A DNA stretch of 64,000 bases from Collimonas sp. PA-H2 (GTDB lineage: Bacteria; Pseudomonadota; Gammaproteobacteria; Burkholderiales; Burkholderiaceae_D): assembly GCF_002564105.1 (NCBI RefSeq), contig NZ_PDBX01000001.1:3968001-4032000 (forward strand), in the 5' to 3' direction. Shown here in pieces: positions 36,072 through 44,337 of the stretch (position 1 is the first letter of the stretch; the number at the start of each line of letters is the position of its first letter). The notes beneath the pieces are model-generated. The model had not been told where the DNA came from, searched no databases, and saw only the letters and a list, made by a program, of their open reading frames with translations. The position numbers and the translations under genes are program-made.

Positions 36072-37157
36072 ATGTCTTCGCAGCAGCTAGCTTCAAAACC
36101 GGCGTCGCCGCCAAGCGCGGCGCCAGCGCCGGTGGTGCACTTCGGCTTCCTGACCTTGCCGAATTTTTCGATGATCGCCTTCGCCAGCGCCATCGAGGTC
36201 CTGCGCATGGCCAACTACATCAGCCGCCAGACCTTGTACCGCTGGTCGGTGATCAGTGTCGACGGCTTGCCGGCCCAGGCCAGCAACGGCTTGCCGATCA
36301 CGCCGACGCTGACGCTGGAGCAGGCCGGCACGCCCGACATCCTGTTCGTCTGCGGCGGCGTCAAGATCCACGAGGCGGTCAACGACAAGTTGAACGCCAT
36401 GCTGACCCAGCTGGCGCGGCGCAACGTCATGCTGGGCGGGATCTGCACCGGCAGCTATGCCTTGGTCAAAGCGGGGCTGATGAACGGCTACCAGTGCGCC
36501 ATCCACTGGGAAAACATCTCGGCCCTGCGTGAGGATTTTCCGCGGGTGCTGTTCACCGAAGGGCTGTTTGCGGTAGACCGCGACCGCCTTACCTGTTCCG
36601 GCGGCACCGCGCCTATCGACCTGATGCTGAACCTGACCGCCAACCGCTACGGCAAGACGCTGGCGGCGGAAATTTCCGAACAGTTCATCCTGGAACGGAT
36701 ACGCGACGGCGCCTACCAGCAGCATATTCCGATCGCCGCCCGGCTCGGCTTCAGCCGCAAGGAGCTGATCGAAGTGGCGCGGCTGATGGAAACCCACATC
36801 GAAGAAACCCTGTCGTTCGAGGAGATCGCCAGGCTGGTGGGCTTGTCGCAACGGCAGCTGCAGCGCATGTTCAAGTATTACCTGGACGTCACGCCTACCC
36901 ATTACTACCTGCAGCTGCGCCTGCGGCGCGCCCGCGAACTGCTGCTGCAAACCACGATGTCGATCATGAGCGTGACAGTGGCTTGCGGCTTCCAGTCGTC
37001 CTGCCATTTCAGCAAGGCTTACCGCAACCAGTTCGGACGTTCGCCCAGCAGCGAGCGGCACCTGCGCCATCCTTACCTGTCAGCGGTCGACGAATTGCCG
37101 CCGTTGCCACCGCTGCCGCTGGCGCCGGACGAGCTGTTTGACGCCGGCAGGCAATAG
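36072..37157 (+). CDS. second GlxA-family AraC-type regulator
   Basis: A 361-residue paralogue of the 10338-11354 regulator: a DJ-1/PfpI-like domain (HFGFLTLPNFSMIAFASAIE; GGICTGSYALVKAGLMNG) and a C-terminal AraC domain (LVGLSQRQLQRMFKYYLDV; VTVACGFQSSCHFSKAYR). The C-terminal tail is Pro-rich. It is encoded between the permease and the binding protein of the choline/betaine transporter, so it may be the GbdR or a choline/carnitine-specific relative. Start ATG 36072 after GGAGGCAGG. The 3' end carries half of the predicted operator for choX. Confidence 0.88.
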   Translation: MSSQQLASKPASPPSAAPAPVVHFGFLTLPNFSMIAFASAIEVLRMANYISRQTLYRWSVISVDGLPAQASNGLPITPTLTLEQAGTPDILFVCGGVKIHEAVNDKLNAMLTQLARRNVMLGGICTGSYALVKAGLMNGYQCAIHWENISALREDFPRVLFTEGLFAVDRDRLTCSGGTAPIDLMLNLTANRYGKTLAAEISEQFILERIRDGAYQQHIPIAARLGFSRKELIEVARLMETHIEETLSFEEIARLVGLSQRQLQRMFKYYLDVTPTHYYLQLRLRRARELLLQTTMSIMSVTVACGFQSSCHFSKAYRNQFGRSPSSERHLRHPYLSAVDELPPLPPLPLAPDELFDAGRQ

Positions 37158-37180
37158 CATGTCGCAATCGGTCTAAGCCG
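37139..37180 (+). promoter_or_regulatory. predicted GlxA-type operator of choX
   Basis: TGACGC-N8-AA-N5 (37139-37159) followed by TGTCGC-N8-TA-N5 (37160-37180). The first half-site overlaps the end of the regulator gene. The site is about 160 bases upstream of the choX ATG. Confidence 0.5.
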
Positions 37181-37337
37181 TCGCGTGCATGCGAGTAATT
37201 TCTGGTTTGTACGAGCACGCATGGTTCCCAGCTGAGCGCTGGCCTTGCGTCGAAGTGCGAAATCAAGCGTTTAATTTATGCCGATGCAATGCAACCGGGA
37301 GCGTCGGACTTTCGTCTTTGCCACAGGAGAAAATGCA

Positions 37338-38294
37338 ATGAAATCATTCAAGCTGGCGCTGGCCGGCATGGGCATGGCCTCGGCCTGTTTTATGCTAATG
37401 CTGGGTTCCGCACAGGCGCAGGAGCCGCAATCGTGCAGGAACGTCCGTTTCGCCGATGTCGGCTGGACCGATATCGCCGCCACCACCGGTCTCGCATCGG
37501 CCGTGTATGAGGGGCTGGGCTATCACACCACCAAGACCATTGCCTCGGTGCCGATCACCTTTGCCGGCGTCAAGAACAAGCAGATCGACTTGTTCCTCGG
37601 TTACTGGGCGCCGACCATGGATCCTATCATCGCGCCGTTCGTCAAGGACAGTTCGGTGAAAGTGCTGGCCACGCCTAACCTGACCGGCGCCAAATATACG
37701 CTGGCGGTGCCGACCTATGCCTACGATGCCGGCCTCAAGACCTTTGCCGACATCGCTAAATTTTCCAAGGAGCTGGACGGCAAGATCTACGGCATCGAGC
37801 CCGGCAACGACGGCAATGCGCTGATCCAGGGCATGATCAGCAAGAACCAGTTCAACCTGAAGAACTTCAAGATGGTGGAATCCAGCGAGGCCGGCATGCT
37901 GATCGAGCTGGGCCGAGCGGTCAAGCAAAAGAAATGGATCGTGATCCTGGGCTGGGAACCGCATCCGATGAATGTGCAGCAAAAGATCAGCTACCTGAGC
38001 GGCGGCGACGAGGTGTTCGGTCCTAACTACGGCGAAGCCAAGGTTTACACCGTGACCGCAACCGATTACGCGACACGCTGCCCGAACGCTGACAAGCTGG
38101 CCGTCAACCTGCAATTTTCCACCGGCATCGAAAACCAGCTGATGGGACGCATCATGGACAAGGAAGATCCGAAGACGGCGGCCAAGGAATGGCTGAAGAA
38201 GAATCCGCAGGTCCTGGAAAAACTGCTGGCCGGCGTCAAGACCTTCGATGGCAAGGATGGTTTGCCGGCGGTGAAGACTTCACTCGGATTGTAA
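37338..38294 (+). CDS. choX: choline-type ABC transporter substrate-binding protein
   Basis: A 318-residue periplasmic protein with a signal peptide ending near GSAQA. The body has the ChoX/ProX pattern: VRFADVGWTDIAATTGLAS, KQIDLFLGYWAPTMDP, YGIEPGNDGNALIQGMI, and KKWIVILGWEPHPMN. Aromatic residues for a quaternary-ammonium cage are visible. It is the binding protein for ChoVW; choline versus betaine preference is not settled. ATG 37338 follows AGGAGAAAATGCA. Confidence 0.9.
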   Translation: MKSFKLALAGMGMASACFMLMLGSAQAQEPQSCRNVRFADVGWTDIAATTGLASAVYEGLGYHTTKTIASVPITFAGVKNKQIDLFLGYWAPTMDPIIAPFVKDSSVKVLATPNLTGAKYTLAVPTYAYDAGLKTFADIAKFSKELDGKIYGIEPGNDGNALIQGMISKNQFNLKNFKMVESSEAGMLIELGRAVKQKKWIVILGWEPHPMNVQQKISYLSGGDEVFGPNYGEAKVYTVTATDYATRCPNADKLAVNLQFSTGIENQLMGRIMDKEDPKTAAKEWLKKNPQVLEKLLAGVKTFDGKDGLPAVKTSLGL

Positions 38295-38317
38295 CGGCGC
38301 AAACAATCAGAGGGGTC

Positions 38318-38426
38318 GTCCCCGCGAACGCGGGGACCCACGTTAGATGCGTCAACATGGATTCCCGCGTTCGCGGGAATGACGGGGTCGCCTAGACGTG
38401 GCCGACGAAACGGGGTCGCCTAGACG
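38318..38426. repeat. hairpin repeats plus 28-bp-period direct repeat between choX and fdhA
   Basis: Two palindromes are present: GTCCCCGCGAACGCGGGGAC (38318-38337) and ATTCCCGCGTTCGCGGGAAT (38361-38380), variants of a common intergenic REP-type motif. A direct repeat CGGGGTCGCCTAGACG occurs at 38383-38398 and 38411-38426. They may stop or stabilise the choX transcript. Confidence 0.8.
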
Positions 38427-38468
38427 GTAAATTTTAGATTTCATAACATCCTGACTGGAGGAGACTCA

Positions 38469-39671
38469 ATGTCTGAAAATCGTGGCGTGGTTTATATCGA
38501 ACAGGGCAAGGTAGAAATACAGTCCATCCCATTCCCCAAGCTGGATAATCCGCAAGGCCGGAAAATCGAGCATGGCGTGATCCTGAAAGTGGTGTCCACC
38601 AATATCTGCGGTTCCGACCAGCACATGGTGCGCGGCCGCACAACCGCCCAGGCCGGGCTGGTGCTGGGCCATGAAATTACCGGCGAAGTGATAGAAGTCG
38701 GTTCCGATGTCGAAACCATCAGGAAGGGCGACCTGGTGTCGGTGCCGTTCAACGTCGCCTGCGGCCGCTGCCGCACCTGCAAGGAACAGCATACCGGTGT
38801 CTGCGAAACCGTGAATCCTGCGCGCGCCGGCGGCGCCTACGGCTATGTCGATATGGGCGGCTGGATCGGTGGCCAGGCTGAATACGTGATGGTGCCGTAT
38901 GCCGATTTCAATCTGCTGCGTTTTCCGGATAAAGAACAGGCGATGGCGAAGATCCGCGACCTGACCTGTCTGTCGGATATCCTGCCGACCGGTTACCACG
39001 GCGCGGTCACCGCCGGCGTCGGTCCCGGCGCCACCGTGTATGTCGCCGGCGCCGGTCCGGTCGGGTTGGCGGCGGCTGCTTCCGCGCGTTTGCTGGGGGC
39101 GGCGGTGGTGATCGTCGGCGATGTCAATCCTTTGCGTCTGATCCATGCGCGCAGCGTCGGCTTTGAAACGGTGGACCTGTCCACCGATGCTTCGCTCAGC
39201 GATCAGATCGCGCAGATACTCGGCGTGCCCGAGGTCGATTGCGCGATCGACTGCGTCGGCTTTGAAGCGCGCGGCCACGGCCATGCCGGGGCGCAGGCGG
39301 AAGCGCCGGCCACCGTGCTCAACTCGTTGATGGAAGTGACGCGCGTGGCGGGCAAGATCGGCATTCCGGGTTTGTATGTGACGGACGATCCGGGCGCGGT
39401 CGACAGCGCCGCCAAGCGCGGTAGCCTGAGCATCCGCCTCGGTCTCGGCTGGGCCAAGTCGCACAGCTTCCATACCGGCCAGACGCCGGTGATGAAGTAC
39501 AACCGCCAGCTGATGCAGGCGATCCTGTGGGATCGCATCAAGATCGCAGACATTGTCGGCGTTGAGGTCATTACCTTGGACCAGGCGCCGGCCGGCTATC
39601 AGCAGTTCGATGCCGGGGCGCCGAAGAAGTTTGTCATCGATCCGCATCATTTGCTGAAAAAGGCTGCCTGA
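38469..39671 (+). CDS. fdhA: glutathione-independent formaldehyde dehydrogenase
   Basis: A 400-residue zinc NAD-dependent dehydrogenase of the FdhA type. Catalytic zinc ligands are in NICGSDQHM and LGHEITGE, structural-zinc cysteines in CGRCRTCKEQHTGVC, and the NAD fold begins YVAGAGPVGLAAAASARLLG. It oxidises formaldehyde released by betaine and sarcosine demethylation. The gene lies in the betaine block, consistent with that role. ATG 38469 follows GGAGGAG. Confidence 0.95.
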   Translation: MSENRGVVYIEQGKVEIQSIPFPKLDNPQGRKIEHGVILKVVSTNICGSDQHMVRGRTTAQAGLVLGHEITGEVIEVGSDVETIRKGDLVSVPFNVACGRCRTCKEQHTGVCETVNPARAGGAYGYVDMGGWIGGQAEYVMVPYADFNLLRFPDKEQAMAKIRDLTCLSDILPTGYHGAVTAGVGPGATVYVAGAGPVGLAAAASARLLGAAVVIVGDVNPLRLIHARSVGFETVDLSTDASLSDQIAQILGVPEVDCAIDCVGFEARGHGHAGAQAEAPATVLNSLMEVTRVAGKIGIPGLYVTDDPGAVDSAAKRGSLSIRLGLGWAKSHSFHTGQTPVMKYNRQLMQAILWDRIKIADIVGVEVITLDQAPAGYQQFDAGAPKKFVIDPHHLLKKAA

Positions 39672-39710
39672 GGGACTGCTGCCGGCTGCTGTCTGCGCCG
39701 GCCGCAGTTG

Positions 39711-40799
39711 TCAGGCGGCCGTCAGCAGCGCCTGGAACTGATCCAGCGCCTCAACAAACTGCTGGTCGGACAACAACAGCAGCGCCTCTCCCACATACCA
39801 CTCGATATAGCACTGCTGCGGCAAGGCCGCGTCGCTGGCGCGGCCAAACAGCCAGACGCCGTGTTCCCTGGCCAGCTGGTCGCGCGCGGCGTTCGCTGCC
39901 TCGCGCTCGACCGGCAGGTAGAGATGCAGCATATTGCAATGCGGCTGGCGCGGGTTGACTTGCCAGCGCGGGTAGCGCGTCAGCAATTGATACAGTTCGC
40001 GCGTGCGCTGCAGGTAGGCCGGCATGCGCGCCAGCTTTTCATCCAATCGCATGGCTGCCGCCACTACGTAAGGCGAGCGTTGATAGACGTTGCCGCCCAT
40101 GCGTTTCATCCATTCGGATGCGCGGCTGATGAAATCCTGCTTGCCCAGCAACATGGCGCCGCCCAGGCCATCGATCCCCTTGTAGAGCGAAACGTAGGCG
40201 CTGTCGAAGCCGGACGCCACGCTGGCCAGCGGCTGTCCATAGCCGGCAGCCGCTTCCCATAGGCGCGCACCGTCCATGTGCAAATGAATATTCTTTTCAC
40301 GGCAGTATTGCTTGACTGCTTCCAGCTGTTCCCAGGCCGGTAGCTGGCCGCCGATTTCGCGCATGGGCAGCTCATACAGCGCGGCTCCCAGCCGGTCCGG
40401 CAAGGCCTTCAGATCGTCCGCGGTCCACGGCCGGAACGGGCTGCCGACATTGAGTACTTTGAAATGGTCAAGCAACTGGTAATTGCTGCTTTCATGGCGC
40501 AAGATATGCGCCGTCGGATGGAGCGCCACTAGCTGGTTGTTCTTGTCCTGGCAGGCGATGCGCAGCGCCACCGTTTGCGCCATTGTGCCGGTGATGACGA
40601 AGCGGGCCGCCTCGAAACCCAGCAACCCCGCCACCTTGTTCTCGAAATCCTGGATCAGCGTACCTTCGCCATAGCTGTCGTGCTGGATATCATGCGCCTC
40701 GCACCAAGCCGCCATCGCGGCAAAATCCTGGGCGGCGGAGCGCGGTGCGGATGAAGAAAAGAAGGTATGGCACTGATTGCGTAGATTGGCGTTAGACAT
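39711..40799 (-). CDS. threonine aldolase-family PLP enzyme
   Basis: A 362-residue fold-type I PLP enzyme of the threonine-aldolase/beta-eliminating-lyase family. Segments: YGEGTLIQDFENKVAGLLG, FVITGTMAQTVALRI, HLHMDGARLWEAA and the PLP-Lys region SLYKGIDGLGGAMLLG. It cleaves L-threonine or allo-threonine to glycine and acetaldehyde, or a related hydroxy amino acid. Being divergent from sdaA in a glycine/serine block it fits the same metabolism. Ends in convergence with fdhA. Confidence 0.88.
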   Translation of the reverse strand: MSNANLRNQCHTFFSSSAPRSAAQDFAAMAAWCEAHDIQHDSYGEGTLIQDFENKVAGLLGFEAARFVITGTMAQTVALRIACQDKNNQLVALHPTAHILRHESSNYQLLDHFKVLNVGSPFRPWTADDLKALPDRLGAALYELPMREIGGQLPAWEQLEAVKQYCREKNIHLHMDGARLWEAAAGYGQPLASVASGFDSAYVSLYKGIDGLGGAMLLGKQDFISRASEWMKRMGGNVYQRSPYVVAAAMRLDEKLARMPAYLQRTRELYQLLTRYPRWQVNPRQPHCNMLHLYLPVEREAANAARDQLAREHGVWLFGRASDAALPQQCYIEWYVGEALLLLSDQQFVEALDQFQALLTAA

Positions 40800-41306
40800 A
40801 TCTGGTGGCTGAAGCGCTTTTGGCTAGGTCGGGGAAAGGAAGCTTGCTATCCTACCGCGATTTGGCGTTGCCGCCATGAAAGCCGTTTCTCGTTTGCAGG
40901 GAAAAAGCTTGGCGTCCTGGCCGAAAATGCCTGAGCGCCCGCCGCTTTCTCGGGAAAATGCCTAATTGGCAAGGTTTGTGCGCTTGACTTATCCCCTACA
41001 AGGAAATGTCATCGCGTCATGCCCGTCACTTGGTCGTAAAATTAAAATATGTCGTGCTTGTCGGAAAAGGACAAACACTTGTCAGCTACGGAAAATAGAC
41101 CAGCCGCTGCAAGGACAAAATGATGTCAAGGAATAGCACTGCAGTTATCGCTGATGGCAGCATCGATCAGCACTGTTGCACTGTACTCTGGCGTTGTGGT
41201 GTCTTGCGCGGCCGGTGATGTTTGCCGAGAAAAATACTTCAACCCACCCAGGAGTTGTCATGAACGGTTTTACAGAATTTTGCCAGAGTATGAAATCGAG
41301 TTGTTT
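40800..41306. other. 507-base divergent region with operator and leader ORF
   Basis: Between the threonine aldolase and sdaA starts. It contains the best-matching tandem operator (41059-41100) and, in its last part, a small leader ORF (41260-41310) with a strong Shine-Dalgarno. No other gene is seen. Confidence 0.7.
41059..41100 (+). promoter_or_regulatory. predicted GlxA-type operator of the sdaA-sox operon
   Basis: TGTCGG-N8-AA-N5 (41059-41079) followed by TGTCAG-N8-AA-N5 (41080-41100). Both half-sites carry the AA and the 21-base period is exact, making this the closest of the five to the recalled ArgR-type consensus. Confidence 0.6.
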
Positions 41307-41310
41307 ATGA
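41260..41310 (+). CDS. predicted 16-codon leader peptide overlapping the sdaA start
   Basis: ATG 41260 is preceded by CCAGGAGTTGTC, one of the best Shine-Dalgarno sites in the window. The peptide reads [16 protein letters not shown] and stops at TGA 41308-41310, so stop and sdaA start share ATGA. The sdaA ATG has no clear ribosome site of its own. The peptide contains three Ser and two Cys near its end, so a serine- or cysteine-sensing leader is possible. Expression is not shown. Confidence 0.5.
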   Translation: MNGFTEFCQSMKSSCL

Positions 41311-42698
41311 ACATCAGCACATTCGATTTATTCAAGGTCGGTATCGGTCCATCCAGTTCGCACACGGTGGGGCCGATGATTGCCGCCAACCGGTTCGCAG
41401 CTTATTTGCACGACGCAAATCTGCTCGATGCGGTGCATGCGGTGCGTGTCGAGCTGTACGGTTCGCTGGGCGCTACCGGCAAAGGCCATGGCAGCGACAA
41501 GGCGGTATTGCTGGGACTGGAAGCCAACCTGCCGGACAACATCGATCCGGATCACGTCGAGCCGCGGTTGGCGGAAATCCGCAGCACCAAGAAGCTGCTG
41601 CTGAACGGTACCCATCCGATCGGCTGCGTGGAAAAGGATCACGTGCTGTTTTTCCGGCGCGAGGCTTTGCCGCAGCATCCGAACGGCATGCGCTTCGTCG
41701 CCCTGGATGCGGCTGGCAGCGTGATTGCCGAGAAAGAGTACTACTCGGTCGGCGGCGGCTTCGTGGTCAGCAAGGAAGGCCAGCGCGTCAACCTGGTGCA
41801 GGCCGGCAGCGTGCAGTCGGAAGGCGAGCTGCCGTACCCCTTCCATTGCGGCGACGACTTGCTGCGCATGTCGGCGGAAAGCGGTTTGACCATCGCTGCT
41901 CTGATGATGGAAAACGAAAAGCACTGGCGCTCGGCGGAAGAAGTGCGCGCCAAGCTGCTGGGCATCTGGGATGTGATGGCGGCGGCGGTCAAGCGCGGCT
42001 GTTCCATCGATGGCGAATTGCCGGGCCCGATGAAGGTCAAGCGCCGTGCTGCCGAACTGTACCGGCAGCTGAAGGATCGTTCCGAGGAATCGTTCACCGA
42101 TCCTTTGTCCATGCTGGACTGGGTCAACCTGTATGCGATGGCGGTGAATGAGGAAAACGCCGCTGGCGGCCGCATCGTCACGGCGCCGACCAATGGCGCG
42201 GCAGGGGTGCTGCCGGCGGTGCTGCATTACTACACCAAGTTCATCCCGGGCTCGAACAAGGACGGCGTCATGACCTTCATGCTGACGGCGGCGGCGATCG
42301 GCCTGATCTACAAGGAAAATGCATCGATCTCGGGCGCCGAAGTCGGCTGCCAGGGCGAGGTCGGGGTGGCATGTTCGATGGCGGCGGGTGCGCTGGCGGC
42401 TGTGCTGGGCGGCAGCACCGAGCAGATCGAGAACGCCGCCGAAATCGGTATGGAACACAATCTTGGCATGACCTGCGATCCGGTCGGTGGTTTGGTGCAG
42501 ATTCCCTGCATCGAACGCAATGCGATGGGTGCGGTGAAGGCGATCAACGCCGCCCGCATGGCCCTGCGCGGCAACGGCAAGCACTATGTGTCGCTGGACA
42601 AGGTCATCAAGACCATGATGCAGACCGGCGCCGACATGAAGACCAAGTACAAGGAAACATCACGTGGTGGTTTGGCGGTAAATGTCATTGAGTGCTGA
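41307..42698 (+). CDS. sdaA: L-serine ammonia-lyase (Fe-S serine dehydratase)
   Basis: A 463-residue single-chain serine dehydratase that turns L-serine to pyruvate and ammonia. The beta domain begins [21 protein letters not shown]. Fe-S cysteines are Cys348, Cys390 and Cys401, with the 42/11 spacing seen in bacterial enzymes, plus the C-terminal Cys (NVIEC) that closes the active site. It completes betaine-to-pyruvate catabolism after GlyA. soxB begins 43 bases later, so sdaA and sox genes are one operon. Confidence 0.95.
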   Translation: MNISTFDLFKVGIGPSSSHTVGPMIAANRFAAYLHDANLLDAVHAVRVELYGSLGATGKGHGSDKAVLLGLEANLPDNIDPDHVEPRLAEIRSTKKLLLNGTHPIGCVEKDHVLFFRREALPQHPNGMRFVALDAAGSVIAEKEYYSVGGGFVVSKEGQRVNLVQAGSVQSEGELPYPFHCGDDLLRMSAESGLTIAALMMENEKHWRSAEEVRAKLLGIWDVMAAAVKRGCSIDGELPGPMKVKRRAAELYRQLKDRSEESFTDPLSMLDWVNLYAMAVNEENAAGGRIVTAPTNGAAGVLPAVLHYYTKFIPGSNKDGVMTFMLTAAAIGLIYKENASISGAEVGCQGEVGVACSMAAGALAAVLGGSTEQIENAAEIGMEHNLGMTCDPVGGLVQIPCIERNAMGAVKAINAARMALRGNGKHYVSLDKVIKTMMQTGADMKTKYKETSRGGLAVNVIEC

Positions 42699-42741
42699 GT
42701 AGCTTTCAGCGATAACGCGGTTCCGGAATTTTGAGGGGTTT

Positions 42742-43986
42742 ATGAGCAATTATTCGATATTCAGCTTGATCCGCAACAGCCTCTCCTATCATGAAAACTG
42801 GCAGCGGGCCTGGAAAAGCCCGGAACCGAAAAAGGAATACGACATCGTCATCGTCGGCGGTGGCGGCCATGGCCTGGCTACCGCCTACTACCTGGCCAAG
42901 GTGCACGGTCTGCGCAATATCGCCGTCATCGAAAAGGGCTGGATAGGCGGCGGCAACACCGCCCGCAACACTACCATTGTGCGCTCCAACTATCTGTGGG
43001 ACGAATCGGCCATGCTGTATGAAAAGGCCATGCAGCTGTGGGAAGGTTTGTCGCAGGATCTCAATTACAACGTCATGTTCAGCCAGCGCGGCGTGATGAA
43101 TCTGGCGCATACCTTGCAGGATGTGCGCGACACTGACCGTCGCATCAACGCCAACCGTCTCAACGGCGTCGATGCCGAATGGCTGACGCCGGCGCAGGTC
43201 AAGGAAATCGTTCCTATCATCAATCTCAACAGCCACTATCCGGTGCTGGGCGCTTCGTTCCAGCGCCGTGGCGGGGTGGCGCGGCACGATGCGGTGGCGT
43301 GGGGCTTTGCCCGCGGCGCCGATGAGCGCGGCGTCGATATCCTGCAGAATTGCGGTGTCACCGGTATCCGCCGCGAAAATGGCGCAGTGACCGGGGTAGA
43401 CACCGTCAAGGGTTTTATCAAGGCCAAGAAAGTGGCCGTGGTGGCGGCCGGCCATTCCAGCGTGCTGGCGGCGATGGCGGGCATCCGTCTGCCGCTGGAA
43501 AGCCATCCACTGCAGGCGCTGGTGTCGGAACCGATCAAGCCGGTGCTCGATACGGTGGTGATGTCGAACGCGGTGCATGCCTACATCAGCCAGTCCGACA
43601 AGGGCGACCTGGTGATCGGCGCCGGCGTCGACCAGTACACCGGCTACGGCCAGCGCGGCAGTTATCACGTGATCGAAGGCACCTTGCAGGCGATCGTCGA
43701 AATGTTCCCGGTGTTCAGCCGGGTCCGCATGAACCGTCAGTGGGGCGGCATAGTCGACGTCTCGCCAGACGCCTGCCCGATCATTTCCAAGACGCCGGTC
43801 AAGGGCTTGTACTTCAATTGCGGCTGGGGCACCGGCGGCTTCAAGGCCACCCCGGGTTCGGGCTGGGTCTTCGCTCACACGATTGCCAACGATAACCCGC
43901 ACCCGCTGAACGCGCCGTTTGCGCTGGACCGTTTCTACAACGGCCACCTGATCGACGAACACGGCGCCGCCGCCGTCGCTCACTGA
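42742..43986 (+). CDS. soxB: sarcosine oxidase beta subunit
   Basis: A 414-residue flavoprotein subunit. The FAD motif is [20 protein letters not shown]; the segment [17 protein letters not shown] and the C-terminal [16 protein letters not shown] are typical of heterotetrameric enzymes, which bind FMN covalently on this subunit. It oxidises sarcosine to glycine. Operon partners soxD, soxA and soxG follow. Confidence 0.95.
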   Translation: MSNYSIFSLIRNSLSYHENWQRAWKSPEPKKEYDIVIVGGGGHGLATAYYLAKVHGLRNIAVIEKGWIGGGNTARNTTIVRSNYLWDESAMLYEKAMQLWEGLSQDLNYNVMFSQRGVMNLAHTLQDVRDTDRRINANRLNGVDAEWLTPAQVKEIVPIINLNSHYPVLGASFQRRGGVARHDAVAWGFARGADERGVDILQNCGVTGIRRENGAVTGVDTVKGFIKAKKVAVVAAGHSSVLAAMAGIRLPLESHPLQALVSEPIKPVLDTVVMSNAVHAYISQSDKGDLVIGAGVDQYTGYGQRGSYHVIEGTLQAIVEMFPVFSRVRMNRQWGGIVDVSPDACPIISKTPVKGLYFNCGWGTGGFKATPGSGWVFAHTIANDNPHPLNAPFALDRFYNGHLIDEHGAAAVAH

Positions 43987-44048
43987 TCCCGCTCATCGAT
44001 TTGCTTATTGAGCCTTGATTCAATCCGCCATCTGTCTGGAGAACCACC

Positions 44049-44336
44049 ATGTTACTGATCACCTGCCCTTGGTGCGGGCCGCGCGCCGAGAGTGAGTTCC
44101 ATTGCGGCGGCGAAGCCGATATCGCTCGTCCGCTGGACACCGAAAACCTGAGCGACGAAGCCTGGGGCGACTACCTGTTCATGCGCAAGAATCCGCGCGG
44201 CGTGCACCGCGAGCAGTGGGTGCACAACCAGGGCTGCCGGCGCTGGTTCATGGCCGAGCGCGATACCGTCACTTACGAATTCCTCAGCTACAGCAAGTTC
44301 GAAACCAAGCCTGCCGCCGACGGCACGGGAGCCTAA
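44049..44336 (+). CDS. soxD: sarcosine oxidase delta subunit
   Basis: A 95-residue small subunit. The zinc-type residues are in LLITCPWCGPRAESEFHCGGE and HNQGCRRWF. Length and position between soxB and soxA are standard. The next ATG is 1 base after its stop. Confidence 0.95.
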   Translation: MLLITCPWCGPRAESEFHCGGEADIARPLDTENLSDEAWGDYLFMRKNPRGVHREQWVHNQGCRRWFMAERDTVTYEFLSYSKFETKPAADGTGA

Positions 44337-44337
44337 G

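Noticed and set aside
41154..41306. 51-codon N-terminal extension of sdaA
   Set aside because: Residues before ATG 41307 have no similarity to serine dehydratases, which begin [23 protein letters not shown]; the region instead holds the leader ORF.
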